A model generated the notes under the pieces. It saw nothing but the letters and a program-made list of their open reading frames with translations. It was not told the DNA's origin and ran no database searches. A DNA stretch of 5,873 nucleotides, taken from contig JAOQAA010000467.1 in assembly GCA_025963815.1 (NCBI GenBank), positions 1 through 5,873 of the forward strand, written 5' to 3'. A program made the position numbers and the translations under genes. Positions 1 to 4,638 of the stretch are shown piece after piece (position 1 is the first letter of the stretch; every line of letters starts with the position of its first letter). Origin of the DNA: Capsulimonas sp. GTDB taxonomy: Bacteria > Armatimonadota > Armatimonadia > Armatimonadales > Capsulimonadaceae.

Positions 1-258
1 AGAATCCTGCGGTTCATGGACACGGCGACGACCGACGCGCTGGGGACGGAGCTTCGTGTGGTGGAGACGACTTCGGAGCCGGGCGATGTGTGGTTCTGCC
101 ACCCGTTTCTCTATCACGCCGCCGCGCAGAACCATTCGGGGGCGCCCCGATTTATGTGTAATCGCACAACGCCGCTGAAGAGCCCCATGGCGCTGGACCG
201 CGCGGACGGCGATTATTCGCCGGTTGAACTTAGCATCCGGCAGGCGATTTCTGGTTGA
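1..258 (+). CDS. Phytanoyl-CoA dioxygenase (PhyH)-like protein, C-terminal part
   Basis: This is the 3' end of a gene whose start lies before the window; frame 1 is open from base 1 to the TGA at 256-258, giving 85 residues. The sequence GDVWFCHPFLYHAAAQNHSG followed by APRF fits the end of the double-stranded beta-helix of PhyH-type Fe(II)/2-oxoglutarate dioxygenases. In that family the distal histidine (here the His codon at 115-117) is the third iron ligand and an arginine about a dozen residues later (codon 148-150) binds the 2-oxoglutarate carboxylate. The proximal HxD motif would lie upstream and cannot be seen. These enzymes hydroxylate small organic substrates in the cytoplasm; the substrate cannot be told from this fragment. 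An internal ATG at 16 is unlikely to be the start because the fold would be cut in half. The GH172 gene begins 50 nt downstream, so the two may be co-transcribed. Confidence 0.8.
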   Translation, partial: RILRFMDTATTDALGTELRVVETTSEPGDVWFCHPFLYHAAAQNHSGAPRFMCNRTTPLKSPMALDRADGDYSPVELSIRQAISG

Positions 259-292
259 TTTCAGACCAATTTGCAGGACTTACCGACACGAC

Positions 293-300
293 AGGGAGAA
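293..300 (+). promoter_or_regulatory. Ribosome binding site that sets the GH172 start
   Basis: The purine-rich AGGGAGAA lies 8 nt before the ATG at 309. It supports that ATG over the in-frame TTG at 255, which overlaps the end of the upstream gene and has no such site. Confidence 0.75.
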
Positions 301-308
301 CATCACAT

Positions 309-1391
309 ATGACGCAATTTAATGGCTTGGGGCTGCATTTGGGCAATCTCTCTCGCCTTTCCTCGGCCCAGACACGCTCGATCTCGCCGGAAAACTTTAC
401 GGGGGAGAAGGGCAAGGGCGGCATGGCCACCGAAGGCTCGGCCTCGTGGAACTCACGGGATTTGGGTGTGGGCTGGAAGGTCAACCCTTATCTCAAGATC
501 GCCTCGAAGGAAACGAGCACGATTGCCGAAATCAACGGGTCCGGCGCGATCCAGCAGATTTGGATGACGCCGACGGGCAACTGGCGCTACTCCATCATTC
601 GAATCTACTGGGACGATCAGGAACATCCTTCGGTGGAATGCCCGGTGGGCGACTTTTTCGCGTGCGGATGGGGGCAATTTGCGCCTGTCTCCTCGCTGGC
701 GATCTGCGTCAACCCCGGTTCAGCGTTCAACTGCTACTGGGAAATGCCGTTCCGCAAGAAGTGTCGGATTACCTTTGAGAACATCGCTGAAGAGGAGATG
801 ACGCTTTATTACCAGATCAATTACACGCTTACGGAAGTTCCGGAGGACGCCGCTTACTTCCACGCGCAGTTTCGGCGCGTCAACCCGCTGCCCTACAAGG
901 AAGTGTACACAATCCTGGACGGAGTTTCCGGGCAGGGACAGTTTGCCGGGACGTATATGGCGTGGGGCGTGAACAACACCGGCTGGTGGGGTGAGGGCGA
1001 AATCAAATTCTACCTGGACGGCGACGGCGAGTTCCCGACAATTTGCGGCACCGGCACGGAAGACTACTTCTGCGGTTCGTATAATTTCGAAAACCAAGTG
1101 ACCAAGCAGTACCAGGAGTATACGACTCCCTATGCCGGGATGCCGCAGGTGATCCGCCCGAACGGCGTTTATTCCTCGCAGACTCGCTTTGGTCTGTACC
1201 GTTGGCACGTCATGGACCCTGTGCGGTTTACCCAGGATCTGAAGGTGACGATCCAGGCTCTGGGGTGGCGCTCGGGGCATCGATACCTGCCCTTGCAGGA
1301 CGACATCGCGAGCGTGGCTTACTGGTATCAGACGCTTCCGACAGCGCCGTTTCCGACGCTTCCTGGCCGAGACTACCTCGAAATCATCTGA
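309..1391 (+). CDS. GH172 family (DUF2961) glycoside hydrolase-like protein
   Basis: A complete 360-residue protein that matches the DUF2961/GH172 pattern throughout: the N-terminal RSISPENFTGEKGKGGMA block, IQQIWMTPTGNWR then IRIYWDD, the VGDFFACGWG loop, CYWEMPF, and the C-terminal CGTGTEDYF and LPLQDDIASVAYWYQ blocks. Characterised GH172 members include the bifidobacterial alpha-D-fructofuranosidase/difructose dianhydride I synthase, and the fold is a double jelly roll that assembles into trimers or hexamers. Two conserved acidic residues act in catalysis in that family; good candidates here are Glu229 or Glu231 in WWGEGE and Glu251 in GTGTED, assigned from spacing and not by alignment. 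No signal peptide is seen, so the enzyme is probably cytoplasmic and acts on imported oligosaccharides. The real substrate is unknown because the family is broad. The start at 309 has a good ribosome binding site. The gene probably shares a transcript with the PhyH-like gene; no hairpin terminator is visible after its stop. Confidence 0.93.
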   Translation: MTQFNGLGLHLGNLSRLSSAQTRSISPENFTGEKGKGGMATEGSASWNSRDLGVGWKVNPYLKIASKETSTIAEINGSGAIQQIWMTPTGNWRYSIIRIYWDDQEHPSVECPVGDFFACGWGQFAPVSSLAICVNPGSAFNCYWEMPFRKKCRITFENIAEEEMTLYYQINYTLTEVPEDAAYFHAQFRRVNPLPYKEVYTILDGVSGQGQFAGTYMAWGVNNTGWWGEGEIKFYLDGDGEFPTICGTGTEDYFCGSYNFENQVTKQYQEYTTPYAGMPQVIRPNGVYSSQTRFGLYRWHVMDPVRFTQDLKVTIQALGWRSGHRYLPLQDDIASVAYWYQTLPTAPFPTLPGRDYLEII

Positions 1392-1439
1392 TTTCCATCA
1401 CTCTGGCGGCAGGGTTGAGGCGCGGCGAAAAAATGTTTC

Positions 1440-1468
1440 TTGACAGAACGCGTCGCAGATCGTATAAT
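1440..1468 (+). promoter_or_regulatory. Consensus sigma70 promoter of the GntR/LacI regulator
   Basis: A perfect -35 box TTGACA (1440-1445) and a perfect -10 box TATAAT (1463-1468) are separated by the ideal 17 nt. Transcription would begin near 1475, leaving a leader of about 70 nt before the ATG at 1546. The whole element is closely copied at 3668-3696. Such a strong promoter in front of a regulator suggests tight repression, possibly by its own product. Confidence 0.88.
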
Positions 1469-1471
1469 AAC

Positions 1472-1491
1472 TCAACTCTGCTGTCATACTT
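1472..1491 (+). repeat. Shared 20-nt promoter-proximal element, copy 1
   Basis: TCAACTCTGCTGTCATACTT starts just after the -10 box and is identical to 3700-3719. It covers the expected transcription start and the first transcribed bases, so it could be an operator or a conserved leader. Across the wider block 1438-1491 versus 3666-3719, 44 of 54 bases match without gaps; most mismatches lie in the spacer between the -35 and -10 boxes. Confidence 0.85.
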
Positions 1492-1527
1492 TGTAAAACC
1501 AAAATATTTGCCAGCATACTTTGTGAA
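1485..1527 (+). repeat. Direct repeat pair CATACTTTGTRAA in the regulator leader
   Basis: CATACTTTGT followed by AAA (1485-1497) recurs as CATACTTTGT followed by GAA (1515-1527), 12 of 13 bases identical. The two start exactly 30 bp apart, about three helical turns, so both copies face the same side of the DNA. The first copy overlaps the 20-nt element shared with the second promoter. They may be operator half-sites for the regulator encoded downstream; this role is an inference. Confidence 0.65.
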
Positions 1528-1545
1528 CGATCGGCCAAACGCAAC

Positions 1546-2625
1546 ATGCCCGTCAAATTGCAGAACCCGAAATATTTGGACTTAGCGATCCGGCTGCGCT
1601 CGGATGTCGAGAACGGACGCCTGAAGCCGGGAGATCGGCTTCCGTCCTTTGTCGAACTGCGCAACGAACACCGTGTCAGCCGAGGCACGGTGGAGAAGGT
1701 CCACGCGCTGCTGGAGCGCGATGGGCTGATCGTCCGCGAGCAGGGCAGGGGCGTCTTTGTCGCGCCGACGCTGCGCTCGGCGGCTAATGGCATTATCGGC
1801 TTCGCGGGCGGCGGTTTCACCGAGCGCAGCAGCTCGCTCTTCTGGGCGCATCTGGTCGATGGCATTCAGCAGGAGGCGGCGGAGGAACAGCTGCCGCTTC
1901 TGCTTCTGACCCGCAACAGCGACCCCAGCATTTGGAACAAGATCGACGGCTTGCTCATGAGCGTCAATCAAGATGAAACCCAGACGATCTTAAGCCATAT
2001 GCCGGCGGGCCTGCCGTGTGTCTCTATCCTCCACTCCGTGGAGGGCGTGAGCAGCGTGGTGGTCGACGATTATCAGGGCGCCAAGGATGCGACTGAGCAT
2101 TTGCTATCCCTGGGACACAAGCGTATTGGGTTTTTAATCTCTGGGTTCGACAGCTTGATCGATCAGCGTATGTCCGGCTACCGGGACGCGCTTCAAACGG
2201 CGGGGATCGAGCCAAGCCTGAACGGTATCCGACAGATGCACCTGCGCATCGGCAGGGATTCCAAATCGGAGTTTATCGAACAGGGGCGGCGGACAATGCG
2301 TGAGTGGCTGCAGTCGAACTGGAGTTCATTGGGCTATACCGCCCTGATCGCGCAGAACGACAACGCCGCCGTGGGCGCGATTGAAGCGCTCCGGGAAGCG
2401 GGGCTGCGCGTGCCGCAGGACGTCAGTGTCGTCGGCTACGATGGTAATGAAACCTATGACTATTTCACTCCCCGCTTGACGACTGTACAGGTTCCGATTC
2501 AGGAGATCGGTGTGGCGGCGGCGCGCATGCTGATTGATGGCATTCGGCAGCGCGGAGGCAAGGCCGAGCGAGCGACCATACCCGCTCGATTGAAGATCGG
2601 AGAATCCACAGGACCTCCCCCTTAG
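1546..2625 (+). CDS. GntR-type HTH / LacI-type sensor hybrid transcriptional regulator
   Basis: A 359-residue DNA-binding regulator of the AraR-like hybrid type. Residues 8-74 form a GntR winged helix-turn-helix: LDLAIRLRSDVENGRLKPGD, then LPSFVELRNEHRVSRGTVEK as the helix-turn-helix (recognition helix around SRGTVEKVHALLERDG), then the wing GLIVREQGRGVFVAP. From about residue 83 the protein is a periplasmic-binding-protein-like effector domain of the LacI/GalR kind, with VVVDDYQGAKDATEHLLSLG, HKRIGFLISG, ALIAQNDNAAVGAIEALREAG, VPQDVSVVGYDG and TVQVPIQEIGVAAARMLIDG. This domain normally binds a sugar and changes DNA affinity. The ATG at 1546 is the only in-frame start after a TAA at 1468-1470, yet no clear Shine-Dalgarno sequence precedes it. 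It lies behind a consensus promoter with repeat elements that look like operators, which fits autoregulation. The ligand cannot be told from sequence; the GH172 and secreted glycosidase-like neighbours suggest a saccharide. Confidence 0.93.
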   Translation: MPVKLQNPKYLDLAIRLRSDVENGRLKPGDRLPSFVELRNEHRVSRGTVEKVHALLERDGLIVREQGRGVFVAPTLRSAANGIIGFAGGGFTERSSSLFWAHLVDGIQQEAAEEQLPLLLLTRNSDPSIWNKIDGLLMSVNQDETQTILSHMPAGLPCVSILHSVEGVSSVVVDDYQGAKDATEHLLSLGHKRIGFLISGFDSLIDQRMSGYRDALQTAGIEPSLNGIRQMHLRIGRDSKSEFIEQGRRTMREWLQSNWSSLGYTALIAQNDNAAVGAIEALREAGLRVPQDVSVVGYDGNETYDYFTPRLTTVQVPIQEIGVAAARMLIDGIRQRGGKAERATIPARLKIGESTGPPP

Positions 2626-2700
2626 TAAATCGAGCTTTTTTGACTGGCGGTAATATTTGTTCTCGCGTTATTTCTCACAATCACAGTTTCATGCAGAGAC

Positions 2701-2708
2701 AGGAGAAG
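2701..2708 (+). promoter_or_regulatory. Ribosome binding site of first prepilin-like gene
   Basis: AGGAGAAG ends 4 nt before the ATG at 2713, with the AGGAG core 7 nt away. It fixes the start and gives a 16-residue leader before the prepilin cleavage site. The rest of 2626-2712 shows no convincing promoter; a TTGACT at 2640-2645 has no -10 box at the right distance, and a T6 run (2636-2641) has no stable hairpin before it. The gene may be read from the regulator's promoter. Confidence 0.75.
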
Positions 2709-2712
2709 TCAA

Positions 2713-3543
2713 ATGAATTTACAGTACAATCATTCCCGGGTTCAAGCCCAGCATCGTGGATTCACTCTGATTGAATTGCTAGTAGTTATCGCAATTATCG
2801 CAATATTGGCTGCGATCTTATTCCCGGTCTTCGCCAAGGCCCGGGAAAAAGCTCGGCAGGTCAGTTGTCTTTCGAACGAAAAGCAGATCGGACTCGGATT
2901 ACTCCAGTATGTCCAGGACAACGATGAGACCTATCCCAGCGGATCCCGAACTGGCTACGGCCAGCCGGCGGTTCCCGGCTACTGGGATGGCTACGGCGTC
3001 GGCTGGGCTGGGAAGATCTATCCGTATGTCAAAAGCGTATCAGTTTTCAAATGCCCGGACGACAGCGGAAGCACGACCCCGGTCATTTCGTACGCGATGA
3101 ATGGGAACTTTATTCCCGACCACAGTACAGCGGCGTCGATCACTCTCGCCAAACTGAACAGCCCGGCGAAAACCGTGTTTCTACTGGAAGTATCCCAGTA
3201 CAATAGCCCCGCTGTCGCTGATATTACTCAAGAAGCCGTTTCTGGCGACACAGTTGGACTGGAAGATAATCTGATCGGCTACTCCCGGTTCGCAACGGGG
3301 CAGATGCGCAACATTGGGAACACGAAAGTATTGCCGACCGCGCAGATGGTCGATGCGAAGGGACGGCATACGGACGGTTCGAATTTCCTTTACGCTGACG
3401 GCCACGCCAAATGGTCTCTTCCCTCGGCGATATCACCGGGTTATAACGCCAGTACAGAGTTCTGCAGCGGAGATACCAATCTGTCATGGCTTGCAGCGTG
3501 GACGACGTGTCCGGATGGCCGGTCGACCTTCAGCATCAACTAA
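2713..3543 (+). CDS. DUF1559-type prepilin-like protein (H-X9-DG), copy 1
   Basis: A 276-residue protein with a type IV/type II prepilin N-terminus: a 16-residue leader ending in Gly16, then FTLIE with Glu at mature position +5, and a hydrophobic helix over roughly residues 17-36. Prepilin peptidase should cut between Gly16 and Phe17 and methylate the Phe. The helix is followed by [13 protein letters not shown], typical of Armatimonadota members of this family. The globular part has [18 protein letters not shown], a conserved FKCPDD segment, and near the C-terminus His219-X9-Asp229-Gly230, the H-X9-DG motif of DUF1559 proteins. Such proteins are usually abundant, paralogous surface or secreted pseudopilins of unknown function. 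Four cysteines in the mature part could form disulfides. The ending is strong: tandem terminator hairpins follow directly. The second copy at 3821 is a clear paralogue at the N-terminal region and at the H-X9-DG site but differs in the middle. Confidence 0.92.
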   Translation: MNLQYNHSRVQAQHRGFTLIELLVVIAIIAILAAILFPVFAKAREKARQVSCLSNEKQIGLGLLQYVQDNDETYPSGSRTGYGQPAVPGYWDGYGVGWAGKIYPYVKSVSVFKCPDDSGSTTPVISYAMNGNFIPDHSTAASITLAKLNSPAKTVFLLEVSQYNSPAVADITQEAVSGDTVGLEDNLIGYSRFATGQMRNIGNTKVLPTAQMVDAKGRHTDGSNFLYADGHAKWSLPSAISPGYNASTEFCSGDTNLSWLAAWTTCPDGRSTFSIN

Positions 3544-3562
3544 GCCGATTTTATGCGAACCC

Positions 3563-3607
3563 ATTTGCGCCCAACGCCAGATTTATCTGGAGCTGGGCGC
3601 AAATTTT
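3563..3607 (+). terminator. Strong nested intrinsic terminator after prepilin copy 1
   Basis: An 11-bp perfect outer stem ATTTGCGCCCA (3563-3573) pairs with TGGGCGCAAAT (3594-3604). Inside it a second stem CCAGA (3577-3581) pairs with TCTGG (3586-3590) around a TTTA loop, and a T run ends the structure. It lies 20 nt after the stop codon. The stem is symmetric, but no T run exists on the opposite side, so it serves the + strand. Confidence 0.85.
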
Positions 3608-3626
3608 GCTTATGAAAGCATTTTTT
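3607..3626 (+). terminator. Second, weaker terminator hairpin
   Basis: TGCTT (3607-3611) and AAGCA (3616-3620) form a 5-bp stem with an ATGA loop, followed at once by six T residues (3621-3626). It directly abuts the stronger terminator and would catch read-through before the next promoter. The short stem makes it uncertain. Confidence 0.5.
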
Positions 3627-3667
3627 GAACTATGCCAGCACAGTTGTTAAAATAAGAAAAATTTCTC

Positions 3668-3696
3668 TTGACAGAACTCTCAAATGATCATATAAT
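3668..3696 (+). promoter_or_regulatory. Consensus sigma70 promoter of the second prepilin/glycosidase-like operon
   Basis: A perfect TTGACA (3668-3673) and a perfect TATAAT (3691-3696) with 17-nt spacing, placed just behind the tandem terminators. Transcription should start near 3703 and leave an untranslated leader of about 118 nt before the ATG at 3821. The promoter and the bases after it closely match the regulator's promoter at 1440-1491, which points to common control. Confidence 0.88.
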
Positions 3697-3699
3697 GAT

Positions 3700-3719
3700 T
3701 CAACTCTGCTGTCATACTT
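3700..3719 (+). repeat. Shared 20-nt promoter-proximal element, copy 2
   Basis: Identical to 1472-1491 and at the same distance from the -10 box. The match stops abruptly at 3720, so the following CATACTTTGT repeat of the regulator leader is only partly present here (CATACTTGGC). Confidence 0.85.
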
Positions 3720-3805
3720 GGCAGACGCCAAAAACAACCAACTCAACTTTCCGGAAAACACCGATGTTTTTATTTAGGTTTTTATCGAGGTTAAATTTCA
3801 TGCGG

Positions 3806-3813
3806 AAGAGGAG
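3806..3813 (+). promoter_or_regulatory. Ribosome binding site that sets the start of prepilin copy 2
   Basis: AAGAGGAG lies 7 nt before the ATG at 3821. This start gives a 16-residue leader, the same length as in copy 1. An in-frame ATG at 3800 would add seven basic-rich residues and is the main alternative. Confidence 0.75.
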
Positions 3814-3820
3814 ATATCAG

Positions 3821-4627
3821 ATGCAAGTACAGCAGGCGCACATTCACTCTCGAACTCGGCTTCGTGGCTTTACATTAATTGAACTGCTCGTTGTTATAGC
3901 AATAATTGCAATTCTTGCGGCGATCCTATTCCCGGTGTTCGCCAAAGCCCGCGAGAAGGCTCGTCAAACCACCTGCACCAGCAACATGCGGCAGATCGGC
4001 CTCGGAATGGTGCAGTATGTCCAGGACTATGATGAGTTGTATCCCCCCGTAATTCTGGGCGGCAATATCTGGTCCGGCTGCGACGCCGCGAACCCCACGG
4101 CGTGCACCAGCTGGGCGCGCGTCATTATGCCGTATATCAAGTCGGACAAAGTCTTTATTTGCCCTTCAGAAACCGTGAATGCAACCATTAACGACGACTT
4201 CCGGAACGTCGGTAATCCTGGCGGCGATGTGCTGAAGTCGTATATTCCGGTGATGCAGTTCCGGGATGAAAACGCCGCCACCAACTCGGGCGTGATGAAC
4301 GATTACGATAAGGGAACCAGCCTGGCGTCGATCGATCAACCGTCCAATACGATCTGGCTGACGGAAGCCGGGCCGAACGTGAACGATCAGGGCGTTCCGT
4401 GGGATAATCCCGCGCGCAATATCGGCGGAACCGGGGTTTATCTCGGCATTCCCGTCAGCGACCGAGCTCTTTATCTTCCCGGCGGTTCAAAAAAGAACTA
4501 CATCGCGCACAATCACACTGACGGAACGGTGTGGGCGTTTGCCGATGGCCACGCCAAATGGATGAAGATCCAAAATACAGTCAATAGCGATCTCAACAAA
4601 GACCTCTGGGTCCGCGAGAAAGCTTAG
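3821..4627 (+). CDS. DUF1559-type prepilin-like protein (H-X9-DG), copy 2
   Basis: A 268-residue paralogue of the protein at 2713. Its leader ends in Gly16, with cleavage expected before Phe17 and Glu at +5, and its N-methylation helix and [13 protein letters not shown] junction are identical to copy 1 over residues 16-49. After this come [19 protein letters not shown], a conserved FICPSE segment, and His232-X9-Asp242-Gly243 near the C-terminus. The middle differs and carries an extra cysteine pair around [13 protein letters not shown]. The protein should be exported, processed by prepilin peptidase, and placed at the membrane or surface; its precise role is unknown. The open frame extends back to a TTG at 3668, but that TTG is part of the -35 box and cannot be a start. 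Only 11 nt separate its stop from the secreted glycosidase-like gene, so the two probably form one operon from the promoter at 3668. Confidence 0.92.
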   Translation: MQVQQAHIHSRTRLRGFTLIELLVVIAIIAILAAILFPVFAKAREKARQTTCTSNMRQIGLGMVQYVQDYDELYPPVILGGNIWSGCDAANPTACTSWARVIMPYIKSDKVFICPSETVNATINDDFRNVGNPGGDVLKSYIPVMQFRDENAATNSGVMNDYDKGTSLASIDQPSNTIWLTEAGPNVNDQGVPWDNPARNIGGTGVYLGIPVSDRALYLPGGSKKNYIAHNHTDGTVWAFADGHAKWMKIQNTVNSDLNKDLWVREKA

Positions 4628-4635
4628 CGCTAAGC
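4622..4635 (+). repeat. 14-bp perfect palindrome over the stop codon of prepilin copy 2
   Basis: GCTTAGCGCTAAGC is perfectly self-complementary and contains the TAG stop at 4625-4627. It ends 3 nt before the next start codon at 4639. As RNA it could form a 5-bp stem with a GCGC loop. No T run follows, so it is not a standard terminator; it may affect coupling or initiation of the next gene, or be chance. Confidence 0.55.
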
Positions 4636-4638
4636 CCG

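Noticed and set aside
255..308. TTG start at 255 for the GH172 gene
   Set aside because: It overlaps the stop of the upstream gene and lacks a ribosome binding site; the ATG at 309 has AGGGAGAA at the right distance and fits the family's N-terminus.
720..1280. 186-codon open frame on the - strand
   Set aside because: It lies wholly inside the clear GH172 gene on the + strand, and its translation has no recognisable domain; it is a high-GC shadow.
1392..1439. Intrinsic terminator after the GH172 gene
   Set aside because: No stable hairpin followed by a T run could be found between the stop codon and the next promoter.
1398..1865. 155-codon open frame on the - strand over the regulator promoter
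   Set aside because: It runs through the promoter, the leader and the HTH-coding region of the regulator; its translation is low-complexity Ser/Arg-rich with no domain.
2640..2672. Promoter for prepilin copy 1 based on TTGACT at 2640
   Set aside because: No acceptable -10 box lies 16-19 nt downstream; TAATAT at 2651 is far too close.
3668..3820. Extended N-terminus for prepilin copy 2 from a TTG at 3668
   Set aside because: This TTG is the start of the -35 box, so it cannot be transcribed from that promoter; the resulting leader would also be far too long for a prepilin.
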